64,000 nt of DNA from Halalkalibacter wakoensis JCM 9140 (GCF_000513095.1 NZ_BAUT01000002.1:107409-171408), one strand, 5' to 3'; positions 1-9,105 are shown, counted from the stretch's first letter. The notes: generated from the letters alone by a model not told the origin. Made by a program: numbers and translations.

Positions 1-1
1 G

Positions 2-748
2 CACGAGGAAGAAGACCCCGATTCATGGCCGACGTTTGACCGAATTAAAAGAAGTCGTCTTCTTTGTTGGGTGTACAAGCTGCCATTACCGATCCGTGCT
101 TTCTTTAGCTTGTGTTCGTTATCGTTTCAGTTTACGGTTCATTCATTGAATATGTTTGCGACCTATGTGAAGGAATTCAACCCGAAAAAGCGTCCAGCTG
201 TCTTTTTTGAGATGATTTTACCATGGATGACATGGATTGGATTACTTGTTTGGGTAGGACCGGTAAAATGGCTTTTTATGTTTTTGATTCCATTACTTAT
301 AGCAAATGTCATTGTGATGGCTTACATATCGACGAATCATCGCCTGAACCCAACGACTGAAGTGAACGATCCGTTAGCTAATAGTTTAACCGTAACAGTA
401 CCTAAATGGGTAGATGTGCTTCATTTCAACTTTTCTTATCACACAGAACACCACTTATTTCCTGGAATGAGCTCTAAATATTATCCATTGGTTAAAAACC
501 TAATTAAGGAAAAGTGGCCAGAACGATATCATGAAATGCGCTTTGATCATGCATTAATCGCTTTATGGAAAACACCTCGTCCGTATTATAATAGTCATGG
601 TCTAATTGATCCTAGTAATGGAAATGTATATGGTACATTGGGACATGGGTTGCAAGCACAGACCATTAAAGAACAGTTGTCGACTTCATTAAATAAGTCA
701 AAAATCGAAGAAATGGTCGTCAATCCAAACAAACAATTTGATAAATAA
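2..748 (+). CDS. Fatty acid desaturase, C-terminal part (cut by window edge)
   Basis: The frame is open from base 2, so the start codon lies outside the window; 248 codons remain. Seen: hydrophobic segments near the middle and, close to the C-terminus (about nt 440-454), an HTEHH box, which is the third histidine box (HxxHH) of membrane di-iron fatty acid desaturases, followed by LFPGMSSKYYP. Known: these enzymes introduce double bands into acyl chains of membrane lipids using O2 and an electron donor; the histidines ligate two irons. The first two histidine boxes must be upstream, so activity cannot be judged from this part. It ends at a strong bidirectional terminator. Confidence 0.85.
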   Translation, partial: HEEEDPDSWPTFDRIKRSRLLCWVYKLPLPIRAFFSLCSLSFQFTVHSLNMFATYVKEFNPKKRPAVFFEMILPWMTWIGLLVWVGPVKWLFMFLIPLLIANVIVMAYISTNHRLNPTTEVNDPLANSLTVTVPKWVDVLHFNFSYHTEHHLFPGMSSKYYPLVKNLIKEKWPERYHEMRFDHALIALWKTPRPYYNSHGLIDPSNGNVYGTLGHGLQAQTIKEQLSTSLNKSKIEEMVVNPNKQFDK

Positions 749-760
749 TTTTAATGATGA

Positions 761-801
761 AAAACCATTAAGGAAGCACGAGTCCTGTCCTTAATGGTTT
801 T
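761..801. terminator. Bidirectional intrinsic terminator
   Basis: A perfect 14-bp stem (761-774 with 788-801) has A-rich and T-rich flanks on both sides. It sits between the convergent desaturase and short-chain dehydrogenase genes and can serve both. Confidence 0.85.
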
Positions 802-805
802 TATT

Positions 806-1525
806 TTATGGATTTGTTGACCATAGCCCAGCAGATTTAATAAAAATACGCGGGTGTAATTTCAATTGAGCAACCATGTATTCAGCTAAATCTTCTGGTT
901 GCATTACTTTCTCTGGATTTCCGTCAGTTAAATTCTCTTTGAATGCAAGTTCGGTTGCAACCGTACTTGGTGTTAAAGCTGTTACGCGTATGTTATGTTT
1001 ACGAACTTCTAGAGCTAACGATTCTGTTAAACCGAGCAAACCGAATTTAGAAGCACTATAAGCACTTGTAACAGGTGCACCTTTTTGACCAGCTGTGGAA
1101 GAAATGTTAATAATGTCTCCACCATTTTTCTCAATTAATTGCGGAAGAACCGCTCGTGTTACATAATACACGCCTAGTAAATTCACATCAATGATGTTCT
1201 TCCATTCTTGTGGATCTAAGTCTAAAAATGAGCCAAATTTTGCTGTACCTGCATTGTTAATTAAAATATCAGCAGGTCCTAATTCGTTCGTAATCTGCTC
1301 AACAGCTTTTTCGACTTCTTCTAATGAAGAAACATCGACTGTTGCATAGGCTGCTTTCTGTCCAATTGCTTCAATTTCGTTTGCTACCTCTACTAAATCA
1401 GCTTCTGTACGTGCCAGTAACCCAACTTGAACGCCTTCTTTTGCTAAGGCGATGGCGGTAGCTCGTCCAATTCCTTTTCCAGCTCCAGTAACAATGGCTA
1501 CTTTTCCTTGTAATGATTGTGCCAC
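806..1525 (-). CDS. Short-chain dehydrogenase/reductase, 3-ketoacyl-ACP reductase-like
   Basis: A 239-aa classical SDR. Seen: N-terminal cofactor motif TGAGKGIG (about residues 13-20), NNAG (about 90-93), catalytic Ser in NISSTAG and the YSASK Tyr/Lys pair (about 156-160), giving a complete N-S-Y-K tetrad. The start is GTG at 1525 with AAGGAG just upstream. Known: FabG-like members reduce 3-ketoacyl thioesters with NADPH, but many Bacillus paralogs have unknown substrates. It is monocistronic and outside any fatty acid synthesis cluster, so a general oxidoreductase role is as likely as FabG. Confidence 0.85.
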   Translation of the reverse strand: MAQSLQGKVAIVTGAGKGIGRATAIALAKEGVQVGLLARTEADLVEVANEIEAIGQKAAYATVDVSSLEEVEKAVEQITNELGPADILINNAGTAKFGSFLDLDPQEWKNIIDVNLLGVYYVTRAVLPQLIEKNGGDIINISSTAGQKGAPVTSAYSASKFGLLGLTESLALEVRKHNIRVTALTPSTVATELAFKENLTDGNPEKVMQPEDLAEYMVAQLKLHPRIFIKSAGLWSTNP

Positions 1526-1781
1526 AATTCAATCTCCTTTCAGTATGTAGAATAGGATTGTATTTTACATCCTACAAATAATAGAGTCAAAAAGAATGCT
1601 CCTAACAATTTCCGACACCTTTTTCGAAAAAAAGAACGTATAATGAGAAATATAGTAGATTTCCAACGTTGTTCTATGAAACATAACAAGATTTTTGGTA
1701 TGATAGTAAAGGGAGATAATCTGTCAATGTTTATTCTCATTTACTAGACATCTTAAGAACATGTATAAAGGGGTTTTGAAT

Positions 1782-2276
1782 TTGCAAAAACGTACATATG
1801 AGATTAATAATGGCGAAGTGAAACAAGCAATTGAAAAAAGTGGTTTGGAATTACGAGAATTTGCTTTATTAAGTCTTGAAAAAATGAATGTGAAATCAAA
1901 GAAAAAACGTATTCGTCAGAAAGCTTTAAAGAAGGCATTTACTCAAAATGAAGTGGCAAAAGAAATTTTATTGATGGTTCAAGGTAAGAAAGAAGTAACG
2001 GCAAACGTTAAACAAGAAGAGAAAGCTGAAACAATTAGTGAGTCTGTATCAGTTCGTGGTCTTCCGGTAACATTTCTTTTGAAACTAGGAAAAAAATACT
2101 GTAAAGAAGAAGACGTAGTCAGGTTCTACTATAATGCTGAGAAAGAACCATTTTACAAGAATAAGAAGTTATTAGAGCAAATGTTGGAAAGTTGTCCTAA
2201 TCAGCTTGATGCGGAAGAACTAGTAGCATTCCAACAAGACGTCCAAGCTGAATTAGACAAAAGGGCAAAGAAATAA
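1782..2276 (+). CDS. Conserved-looking hypothetical protein
   Basis: About 164 aa, highly charged (many Lys/Glu), with no membrane segment or recognised motif. The frame opens upstream at an ATG (1761), but the only good ribosome binding site (AAAGGGG, 1766-1772) is spaced for the in-frame TTG at 1782, which I prefer. The N-terminal half is basic (a KSKKKRIRQKALKKAF-like stretch) and the C-terminal half acidic and helical. A strong hairpin terminator follows directly. Function unknown. Confidence 0.6.
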   Translation: MQKRTYEINNGEVKQAIEKSGLELREFALLSLEKMNVKSKKKRIRQKALKKAFTQNEVAKEILLMVQGKKEVTANVKQEEKAETISESVSVRGLPVTFLLKLGKKYCKEEDVVRFYYNAEKEPFYKNKKLLEQMLESCPNQLDAEELVAFQQDVQAELDKRAKK

Positions 2277-2284
2277 CGATGAAC

Positions 2285-2356
2285 AAGAGTGGACAAGTTA
2301 GTGTGCAAAAAGGGTTTTCTTTTTGCAACTTCCTAATTGTCGCACTCTTTTTTTTT
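2285..2356 (+). terminator. Long hairpin terminator
   Basis: The outer arms AAGAGTG-GACAA and TTGTC-GCACTCTT pair with one bulge, and an inner GCAAAAAG/CTTTTTGC hairpin sits at 2304-2326. A run of about 10 T follows. I considered a T-box leader for ilvE and found none of its features. Confidence 0.8.
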
Positions 2357-2432
2357 AAAACCTTTCGCTTCAACTTCACAGTAAATCTCTCGAAAACACT
2401 CTTGTCAGTTAAGTAGTTCTTGTATTCTCGCG

Positions 2433-2461
2433 TTGAACTATTTACAATTATTACATATGAT
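2433..2461 (+). promoter_or_regulatory. Sigma-A-like promoter of ilvE
   Basis: A -35 TTGAAC (2433-2438), 17-bp spacer and -10 TATGAT (2456-2461) place transcription start near 2468. This supports initiation at GTG 2490 rather than at upstream in-frame starts. Confidence 0.65.
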
Positions 2462-2489
2462 GCCAAATTCAACAAAGGGGTGTTTGCTT

Positions 2490-3560
2490 GTGACGACAAC
2501 TGTTCACTTTTTGGAAAACAGTGTAAAAAAACCGAAACCGAATGCAGATCAAATTGCTTTTGGAAAGCATTTCACAGATCATATGTTTGTGATGGACTAT
2601 GAGACAGGGAAGGGCTGGTTTGATCCACGAATCGTTCCATATGAACCGATTACTCTTGACCCAGCTGCGATGATCTTTCATTATGGACAAACCGTATTTG
2701 AAGGGTTAAAAGCATATCGAACGAAAGAGGATCGAATTTTATTATTTCGTCCTGAAGAAAATTTTAAAAGACTAAATTTATCGAGTGAACGATTAAGCAT
2801 CCCTGAAATTGACCAAAACTTAGCACTTGATTGTTTAAAGGAGTTGCTTGAAGTAGAGAAGGACTGGGTTCCAACGAAAGAAGGAAACTCTCTATACATA
2901 CGTCCGTTTGTGATTGCTACAGAACCCAATTTAAGTTTGGCTCCTTCTCAAACATATCAATTTATCATCATTTTATCTCCGGTTGGTTCTTATTATAAAG
3001 AGGGAATTCAGCCAGTTCGTATTCATGTTGAAGAAGAATATACAAGGGCTGTTCGCGGTGGTACAGGTCGCGCTAAAACCGCTGGGAACTATGCTGCAGC
3101 ATACAAAGCTCAAGAAAAAGCCACGAAAGAAGGGTATTCCCAGGTTCTTTGGTTAGATGGAGTAGAGAAGAAATACATCGAAGAAGTAGGAAGCATGAAT
3201 GTTTTCTTTAAAGTCAATGGAGAAGTGATTACACCAGAATTAAATGGAAGTATTCTAGAAGGTATTACGAGAAAGTCCATCATTGAAGTATTAAAAGATT
3301 GGAATGTTCCAGTAAAAGAAAGGAAAATCTCCCTTGAGGAACTGTACGACGCCTATTCAAAAGGCCAAGTGGAAGAGGCATTTGGAACAGGAACAGCGGC
3401 TGTTATTTCTCCGGTCGGTGAATTGAATTGGGGAGAGAAAAAAATGATCTTCAATGATGGGCAAATTGGAGATTTGTCGCAACGTCTGTATGATACACTA
3501 ACTGGCATTCAAACAGGGGAAATCGAGGACCCATACAACTGGACTGTCGAAGTGAAATAA
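2490..3560 (+). CDS. ilvE: Branched-chain amino acid aminotransferase
   Basis: A 356-aa class IV PLP-dependent aminotransferase. It interconverts Leu/Ile/Val and their 2-oxo acids, the last step of synthesis and first of degradation. Seen: FHYGQTVFEGLKAY substrate-binding region, R-rich GRAKTAGNY with the expected Schiff-base Lys196, KKYIEEVGSMN, and AFGTGTAAV phosphate-binding motif. The start is GTG at 2490, chosen because AAAGGGGTG lies 7 nt upstream, because the protein then begins like Bacillus IlvE/YwaA, and because the longer frame would start inside the promoter. Cytosolic and monocistronic. Identity is very secure; whether it corresponds to the YwaA or YbgE paralog of B. subtilis is not. 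Confidence 0.95.
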   Translation: MTTTVHFLENSVKKPKPNADQIAFGKHFTDHMFVMDYETGKGWFDPRIVPYEPITLDPAAMIFHYGQTVFEGLKAYRTKEDRILLFRPEENFKRLNLSSERLSIPEIDQNLALDCLKELLEVEKDWVPTKEGNSLYIRPFVIATEPNLSLAPSQTYQFIIILSPVGSYYKEGIQPVRIHVEEEYTRAVRGGTGRAKTAGNYAAAYKAQEKATKEGYSQVLWLDGVEKKYIEEVGSMNVFFKVNGEVITPELNGSILEGITRKSIIEVLKDWNVPVKERKISLEELYDAYSKGQVEEAFGTGTAAVISPVGELNWGEKKMIFNDGQIGDLSQRLYDTLTGIQTGEIEDPYNWTVEVK

Positions 3561-3564
3561 TTGG

Positions 3565-3604
3565 AAAAAAGGCGTAAATTCTCTTAGTGAGAAGACGCCT
3601 TTTT
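3565..3604 (+). terminator. Terminator of ilvE
   Basis: The AAAAAAGGCGT/ACGCCTTTTT stem has an inner TTCTC/GAGAA extension and a T tract. It overlaps the last codons of the convergent acyltransferase gene and may work in both directions. Confidence 0.8.
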
Positions 3605-4690
3605 ATGTTCTCTAGGATTTTCTAGAATGACTGGCTTTCTTTTTTCATGATCTGGAAGTTTTCCAATGATGTAGATACTATACTTCCATTTTGATAGATA
3701 ATGAATAGTCGCAATGGACAATAGCGTACTGAAACTAAATAAGAAGAAGACATACATTGCGTTTTGTGGAAGAGCAACGGATTCATTCAGAATGTTTAGG
3801 ACCGATAGATAAAACATGTGCACCAAATAAATACCAAACGAATATTTGCTAATCCATTTAAAGAAAAAAGGAAGCTTCCTTATCTTTTGTGCGAGGTAAA
3901 ACAGTAAGAAACAAATGGCAGTAGTATGGAAAAGCAAGTCAATTCGCTTTGAGCTATGAACGACTAGTAATTCACTATGATAAGCAAATAACAATATACC
4001 TGTAGTTATAAATGGTGCTAATAAGATAAACCTTCTATTTTCTTGCAACCACTTACGAAACCATTCATAATTTCGTCCGCAATAATAGCCTAAGAAATAG
4101 TAAAAGATCCATCCGGGCATTGGTACCCAGTAAAATCGCTCCCAAATATATGTTGAAAATGGCCATGACTGTGGTGGAGAACCAAAGTTGAAAATGGCTA
4201 GGTAGATGAAGTTTATGAAAAACGCTGTAACAAGGACATGTTTTGGTTTAAATGTAGTTAGATGGTGCGAGAAAAAGGCATGCAACAAATAAAATTGAAA
4301 CAAGATCAAAATAAAGTAACCATGAAAATCGCCCACTATAGCATTTAAAAATAGTTTTTGCCCCCAATCTAAAACTGTGGTCGCATAGGGGAGTGAATAA
4401 AAAAGAGCCATACTTAAAAACGGCAAGAAAATAAACAAAAATCGTTTTTTTAAGAAAGAAGGAGGAAGCTCCTTATCTTTATAAGAGTAAGAAATTAGAA
4501 ATTGTGAAATAAAGATAAAGAGCGGTGTCCCAAAGTATAAAATCAAGTGCAAAGAGTCGAGTAGTGTGACCATGTACATTTGTGTTTCACTCGAGTTGAG
4601 TCCTAGCCCAATTGAATGTAATAGAACAATGCTTAAACAGGCAATGCTCCGTAATAAAAAAATTTCATTTACTGTATTCGTTTGTTTCAT
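3584..4690 (-). CDS. Membrane acyltransferase, acyltransferase-3 family
   Basis: 368 aa with about ten hydrophobic segments. Near the N-terminus it has the family pattern LLRSIACLSIVLLHS, in which the Arg and His are the conserved putative catalytic residues, then FGTPLFIFISQFL. Known: acyltransferase-3 proteins (OafA, YfiQ, IcaC types) transfer acetyl or other acyl groups to extracytoplasmic glycans or lipids. The start codon overlaps the stop of the upstream PAP2-like gene by 4 nt, so the two are translationally coupled and probably modify the same envelope lipid or polymer (inference). The C-terminal ~30 residues are hydrophilic and basic. The substrate cannot be read from sequence. Confidence 0.85.
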   Translation of the reverse strand: MKQTNTVNEIFLLRSIACLSIVLLHSIGLGLNSSETQMYMVTLLDSLHLILYFGTPLFIFISQFLISYSYKDKELPPSFLKKRFLFIFLPFLSMALFYSLPYATTVLDWGQKLFLNAIVGDFHGYFILILFQFYLLHAFFSHHLTTFKPKHVLVTAFFINFIYLAIFNFGSPPQSWPFSTYIWERFYWVPMPGWIFYYFLGYYCGRNYEWFRKWLQENRRFILLAPFITTGILLFAYHSELLVVHSSKRIDLLFHTTAICFLLFYLAQKIRKLPFFFKWISKYSFGIYLVHMFYLSVLNILNESVALPQNAMYVFFLFSFSTLLSIATIHYLSKWKYSIYIIGKLPDHEKRKPVILENPREHKKASSH

Positions 4691-5679
4691 TGATCATCCC
4701 ACCAAAAATACCTAATGGGGCTATTTGGCATAGGTAGTTGATCTTTTTCCAAGTAAGTGAGCGTTTTTTGTTCAACAGCCGACCATGTCTCTTTCCAATC
4801 AACATCCATAATCTTATCAGCTACCTTAAGGACGAGATAGCCAAATAACGCTCCACCAACTAAGTCAATAACCCAATGGATCCCTAGATACACCGTTGAA
4901 AAGATAATCCCAATATTTAAAATCGTATAAAAATATTTAATCATCTTAGATTTTTCACGTAATGCTAGTAAAATGGTAACTATTGCTATCGAGGTGTGCA
5001 TACTTGGAAAAACGTGATTTAAACTTGGAATGATCGGTTCAGTAACAGTTCGATAGCCTAATAATGGATCAATATAATTCGTTCCATACCAAAGGTTCTG
5101 AATATACCATACTTGATGACCATCCACCCAAAAGTGAAAGGGAAGGATCAAAAGATATTGCAAAAAGTGGCCGGCAAACATGGCAAGCAGTATTTTGCGT
5201 GGCTGACCTGTCACCAAATAATAAAGGCATAATCCAAGAATACAAAATACAAAACCGTGTATATAAATATAAACAAAAAAACGATCAAGCGAAGGCGTCG
5301 ATAACTCCCACAACCACATGCCATCATTAAATGGGATACTTGCTAACAATGGATCGATATACACTTTGAACTCAAACAATCCATTTGGATTGGCAATCTC
5401 CCATTGTAATTGCCAAATGTGAATGACAAATGTAGTTAAGCTCAGTACGATGTAAAAGCCTAAATAAACAAGGGACTGTTTAATTAAAGGCTTTTTGAAA
5501 TAAAAATATTTATAGGAGAGGATAATCGGAAACAGCAAAATTAAAAAGAACTGTAAACGTTCCCAAATTGGATGCTGGGGAACGTGTGGCAAAAACCAAA
5601 TGAGACCAGTTAACGATAATAACAGTAGAAAGATTGTTTTAAGCGAAAGATCTTGACCATTTTTTATCATCATCATCAC
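4687..5679 (-). CDS. PAP2-superfamily membrane phosphatase/phosphotransferase
   Basis: 330 aa with several membrane segments. Seen: NHVFPSMHTS (motif C2, catalytic-type His) and STVYLGIHWVIDLVGG (motif C3 with His and Asp). A clear KxxxxxxRP motif C1 is not evident, which fits the PAP2_3 branch (inositol-phosphotransferase-like) better than classical PAP phosphatases. Known: PAP2 enzymes act on lipid phosphates or move phospho-head groups at the outer membrane face. It starts at a run of ATG codons (MMMM), so the exact start is ambiguous. It forms an overlapping two-gene operon with the acyltransferase, suggesting joint envelope lipid or glycolipid modification (inference). Confidence 0.85.
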   Translation of the reverse strand: MMMMIKNGQDLSLKTIFLLLLSLTGLIWFLPHVPQHPIWERLQFFLILLFPIILSYKYFYFKKPLIKQSLVYLGFYIVLSLTTFVIHIWQLQWEIANPNGLFEFKVYIDPLLASIPFNDGMWLWELSTPSLDRFFVYIYIHGFVFCILGLCLYYLVTGQPRKILLAMFAGHFLQYLLILPFHFWVDGHQVWYIQNLWYGTNYIDPLLGYRTVTEPIIPSLNHVFPSMHTSIAIVTILLALREKSKMIKYFYTILNIGIIFSTVYLGIHWVIDLVGGALFGYLVLKVADKIMDVDWKETWSAVEQKTLTYLEKDQLPMPNSPIRYFWWDDQ

Positions 5680-5906
5680 CTAGAGTTTAGTCTTGTAAGT
5701 GTTTATTATTGTAACGAATGAATGTGAGCAAACTTTTAGAAAAATATTAAAAAACTATTAAATATAAAGAGTGGTTTTTGTAAAGAATGTTGCTATGAAT
5801 GATCCTTATTCAAGTACCTCCGAAAGCTAAAGCTGAAGTCAATGGAACAAACTCGTCCTCTTTAACTACCAGAAAAAACTACAACGTATGTGAAAATAAC
5901 CATAAA

Positions 5907-5942
5907 AAGGAACTAAAGGATAAAATCATCCTTTAGTTCCTT
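5907..5942 (-). terminator. Terminator of the two-component operon
   Basis: A perfect 15-bp stem (5907-5921 with 5928-5942) is followed, on the minus strand, by TTTTTATGG. It lies just after the histidine kinase stop. The rest of the 280-nt gap 5680-5959 shows no gene. Confidence 0.85.
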
Positions 5943-5959
5943 CATTAATGTATGTTTCT

Positions 5960-7411
5960 TCAAAGTTTTGGATAACGATGAACGGGGAACTTGACAGTGA
6001 ATGTAGTTCCTTCTCCTAATTGACTACTTGCTGTTATCGTACCATTATGAAGATTGACTAACTCTTTTACGATGGCTAACCCAAGTCCAGTACCTCGTCC
6101 TTTTTTCGTTCGAACTCGGTCTACTTTAAAAAATCGATCCCATATACGTGCCAAATCATGAGACGGAATTCCAATGCCGTTATCAGTGATGGAAACGAGT
6201 ACCTCGTTTTGTTCGAGGGTTATACATATGGCGATGGATCCGTTTTCGGTAAACTTATTGGCATTGTGAATGATGTTTTTAAAAATTTGTTCTAATCGAA
6301 GTGAATCAGCTAATATAAGAGGGACATCTTTGTCACAGTGAATATGAATTTTGTTTTCTTTTTCTTTAATCGATGGTTTTAAATTATAGACAACAACGTC
6401 TATTACTTCTCTGATATGAATGTCATATAAATCAAGAGAAACTTCATTTTTCTCTAATTTAATCAAATCCATTAGGTCATTCACTAAATGGTTTAGATAC
6501 TCAGTTTCCCTATACATGATGTTGAAGTATTTTTGCTGAGATTCAGGGTCTTTAACTAAGCCATCTTGCAATGCTTCAAGAAACCCTTTCATCGCAGTTA
6601 AGGGAGTTCTGAGTTCGTGGGAGATATTTGCTATGAAATCGTTGCGTTTTTGTTCTAATGAATCACGTTCTTTTTCAATCTGATCCAATTTTTCAGTCAT
6701 ACGGTTAAAAGACTTTACTAATTCACCGACTTCATCTGGTAAATGATGAGATACTCTTTTTTGGTAATTACCTAAGGCAATTTCGTTAGCTGCTTCTTCC
6801 ACCCTTCGCAAAGGTTTGGAAATCGTCCAAGATAAATAAGAGACTGAAAGACCAACAATGATGAGACCGCCTAAAATGGCCCAAAGGACGATTTCACGAA
6901 TGTTTCGAACGGTGGATTTAATACCAGCTATTGGAGAATGAAGAATAATTCCACCGCGAATCTCGTCGTCATCATACCAAGGAACAGCAACAGACAACAT
7001 GGGTCTTTCTTCTTCATCAATCTGCATAACTTGAATGCTGTTTTGCCCTCGGAGAAGGTCCTCCATTAATGAATCATGAATAAGCTCTCCAATCATCATA
7101 TCGCCAGAAGAAGCTGCAACAATTTCACCAGATTCATTCATTAACCAAATATTATAAGAAGAAAATTGACCTAAGTTTTCAATTGTCTGAGTTATGTTTG
7201 CTGTCCTCTCCTCTGTACTCTGAATCGTTGCATTCACATTTCGTGCTTGGCGTAACATTTCTTGCCTTTGTTGATTTGTTAAGTAATCTGTTGTTGAGAT
7301 GGAAATTTGGATCCCTATTAAGGCTATTCCTAAAATAAAGATGGTGAAAAAGCTAAAAAGCAACCGTCTAAATAAACTTTGATTCAGCCACCTCATTAAT
7401 TTTTTGAACAT
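5960..7411 (-). CDS. Membrane sensor histidine kinase (OmpR-type partner)
   Basis: About 483 aa. Order: N-terminal membrane helix, extracytoplasmic sensor region of about 130 residues, second membrane helix (VLWAILGGLIIVGLSVSYL), HAMP linker (ISKPLRRVEEAANEIALG), HisKA with phospho-acceptor His in ANISHELRTPLT, then HATPase_c with N box (IIHNANKF), G1 (DNGIGI), F (RFFK) and G2 (GRGTGLGLAIV). I use ATG at 7411; a GTG at 7435 is also in frame but lacks a ribosome binding site. Either start overlaps the regulator gene upstream, so the pair is translationally coupled. It resembles ResE/WalK-type kinases; the stimulus is unknown. Confidence 0.9.
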   Translation of the reverse strand: MFKKLMRWLNQSLFRRLLFSFFTIFILGIALIGIQISISTTDYLTNQQRQEMLRQARNVNATIQSTEERTANITQTIENLGQFSSYNIWLMNESGEIVAASSGDMMIGELIHDSLMEDLLRGQNSIQVMQIDEEERPMLSVAVPWYDDDEIRGGIILHSPIAGIKSTVRNIREIVLWAILGGLIIVGLSVSYLSWTISKPLRRVEEAANEIALGNYQKRVSHHLPDEVGELVKSFNRMTEKLDQIEKERDSLEQKRNDFIANISHELRTPLTAMKGFLEALQDGLVKDPESQQKYFNIMYRETEYLNHLVNDLMDLIKLEKNEVSLDLYDIHIREVIDVVVYNLKPSIKEKENKIHIHCDKDVPLILADSLRLEQIFKNIIHNANKFTENGSIAICITLEQNEVLVSITDNGIGIPSHDLARIWDRFFKVDRVRTKKGRGTGLGLAIVKELVNLHNGTITASSQLGEGTTFTVKFPVHRYPKL

Positions 7412-8088
7412 TGAAATTGATAACCTACCCCCCACACTGTTTTAATGCAGCCAATATCAAATTGGTCAAACTCGGATCGAATTCGTTTAATATGAACATC
7501 AACAGTTCGAATATCACCGATGTAATCGTAACCCCAAACATGTTCAAGCAATTGTTCACGCGTCACAACTGTTTGGGAATGTCGAACTAAATAAACAAGC
7601 AAATCAAACTCTTTAGGTCTTAAAAAAAGGTTGTTCCCCTTTACGATGACTTCCCGACGGTTTACATTCATGTCAAAGTCTTGAAAGTGATACAATTCTT
7701 CTTGGCCATTTGAAGGTTGAACGGAGGTTCGGCGAAATATGGCTTTAATGCGGGCAAGAATTTCTCTTGGACTAAAAGGCTTTGTGACATAGTCGTCTGC
7801 TCCGATTTCAAGGCCAAGAACACGGTCAACTTCTTCTGCTTTTGCAGACAGCATAATAATGGGGATATCGGCTTTTTTTCTGATTTCTCTACAAACCTCA
7901 TATCCATCTATATCAGGCATCATAATATCTAATAAGATAATGTCGGGTTTATCAGAAGCAAACAATGTTAATGCTTGTCTGCCATTATTGGCTTCAATTA
8001 CGTCAAAATTATTTTCTTGAAAATAAAGGCGAATGATCTCGCATACATTCGGGTCGTCATCTGCTACTAGCACTTTTGATTTTGCCAA
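7396..8088 (-). CDS. OmpR/PhoB-family response regulator
   Basis: 230 aa. The receiver domain has the acidic pair DDD (residues 10-12), phospho-acceptor Asp54 (in IILLDIMMPD), and Lys103 in VTKPFSP. The C-terminal winged helix ends RTVDVHIKRIRSEF...TVWGVGYQF, typical of the OmpR family. It is the first gene of a two-gene operon with the overlapping histidine kinase. Targets are not identifiable; I see no obvious direct repeat of an OmpR type in the upstream gap. Confidence 0.92.
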   Translation of the reverse strand: MAKSKVLVADDDPNVCEIIRLYFQENNFDVIEANNGRQALTLFASDKPDIILLDIMMPDIDGYEVCREIRKKADIPIIMLSAKAEEVDRVLGLEIGADDYVTKPFSPREILARIKAIFRRTSVQPSNGQEELYHFQDFDMNVNRREVIVKGNNLFLRPKEFDLLVYLVRHSQTVVTREQLLEHVWGYDYIGDIRTVDVHIKRIRSEFDQFDIGCIKTVWGVGYQFQCSKN

Positions 8089-8199
8089 ATGGGTGCCCTC
8101 CTAGTTAGGATCATAATCATCTTTATGTTCGAAACAGTTGGAATAGAATAAAGGATATGAGGAAGAGGTTTTTTACTTATGTCGTTTAATCAAAAGAGT

Positions 8200-8229
8200 G
8201 CATGGTTTTAGCAGTGATTTGACATCCTA
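8200..8229 (+). promoter_or_regulatory. Sigma-G-like promoter of csgA
   Basis: GCATG (8200-8204), an 18-bp spacer and CATCCTA (8223-8229) match the sigma-G consensus gHATR-N17/18-CATWMTA with one mismatch. This agrees with forespore expression of CsgA. Confidence 0.55.
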
Positions 8230-8267
8230 ATACTTATGAGTTAGTGAAAAAGAGAGGATGAAAAAAA

Positions 8268-8522
8268 ATGGACTCAAATTTAGCGTATCTCCGTGAATCT
8301 TTATCAAATCATCTAGAGGACCATCCAATTTGCCAACGAATTTATCATAAGCTCGAAACGAAACAGTATAAAGACGAAGATGAGTTTGTAAACGACCTGG
8401 AGGACAATGAAGCCACTATCTTGAATTTAATTTTGCAATACGAATTGGATTATGCTAAAAATGAGCAAGATGAAGAACGACTGCAACAATTAAATGGAGT
8501 TTATGAACGTCTACTAGTGTAA
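8268..8522 (+). CDS. csgA: CsgA-like sigma-G-dependent sporulation protein
   Basis: 84 aa, acidic and helical. The N-terminus LAYLRESLSNHLEDHPICQRI and the pattern FVNDLEDNEATILN...YAKNEQDEERLQQLNGVYE match my recollection of B. subtilis CsgA, a small sigma-G-dependent spore protein of unknown biochemical function. A good ribosome binding site (AGAGAGGATG) and a sigma-G-like promoter lie upstream and a terminator directly behind, so it is monocistronic and probably made in the forespore. The family match is from memory of its sequence and no alignment was run. Confidence 0.75.
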   Translation: MDSNLAYLRESLSNHLEDHPICQRIYHKLETKQYKDEDEFVNDLEDNEATILNLILQYELDYAKNEQDEERLQQLNGVYERLLV

Positions 8523-8548
8523 GCAGCGCAATTTTGCGTTGCTTTTTC
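8522..8548 (+). terminator. Terminator of csgA
   Basis: The AGCAGCGCAA/TTGCGTTGCT stem (one mismatch) starts at the stop codon and is followed by TTTTT. Confidence 0.8.
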
Positions 8549-8654
8549 TTTAAGTGCGACTATATAGGGCATTGTCTTAAAAAGCCGTTTTGGTAAATTG
8601 AACAGAAATCTAGTATAATAGATTTGATTACTGTTCTTGAAAGGGAAGACGTCT

Positions 8655-9088
8655 ATGAATATCTCATTTTTCTTAGTACCAAAAGCAGAAGTGGCTTTTT
8701 TAGATTTGGATTCAACCATGAGACAAGCGTTAGAAAAAATGGAATTTCACAAGTACTCTGCGGTCCTATCATTGATCGACACGGGAAATATGTTGGCACC
8801 TTAACAGAAGGTGACTTATTATGGCAAATCAAATACACTGATTCCTTTACACTCGAACTTGCTGAGCAAATACAGTTAAAGGAAATTCAAAGAAAAATGA
8901 AAAATAAGCCCGTTCGAATTAATTCGAAGATGACGGACCTTCTCACATTAGCGATCTCACAGAACTTTATTCCTGTAGTCGATGACCATGGAATTTTTAT
9001 TGGGATCATTAGAAGACGAGAAATTATTGAATATTATGCCAACTTAGTTGAAAAAGAAAATGATCAAGAAGATAATCTTGTGAATTGA
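8655..9088 (+). pseudogene. CBS-domain pair protein, interrupted by a -1 frameshift
   Basis: The natural start is ATG 8655 (AAAGGGA upstream). Codons from there read MNISFFLVPKAEV...LEKMEFHKYSAV, the usual N-terminus of a Bacillus CBS protein. They then run out of frame, while the rest (PIIDRHGKYVGTLTEGDLLW through FIGIIRRREIIEYY) continues one frame over. Restoring one base between 8764 and 8765, beside CC, rejoins a complete protein of about 144 residues with two CBS motifs. Known: CBS pairs bind adenine nucleotides. The rest of the sequence is undamaged, so a sequencing error or a very recent mutation is likelier than an old pseudogene. Confidence 0.8.
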
Positions 9089-9105
9089 AAAGGGGACCTA
9101 TTAGA

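Noticed and set aside
1571..1587. Sixth TCCTACA dyad site before the short-chain dehydrogenase
   Set aside because: It begins TCCTACAA but lacks the TG half and the GG at positions 15-16, and has no matching -10 spacing.
1540..1740. Minus-strand 66-codon ORF upstream of the short-chain dehydrogenase
   Set aside because: Overlaps the probable promoter region of the divergent gene; no ribosome binding site or recognisable protein.
2277..2489. T-box leader before ilvE
   Set aside because: The hairpin there is a terminator for the upstream gene and the promoter lies after it; no T-box sequence is present.
5064..5330. Plus-strand 88-codon ORF inside the PAP2-like gene
   Set aside because: Antisense to a well-supported gene, no ribosome binding site, composition follows the other strand.
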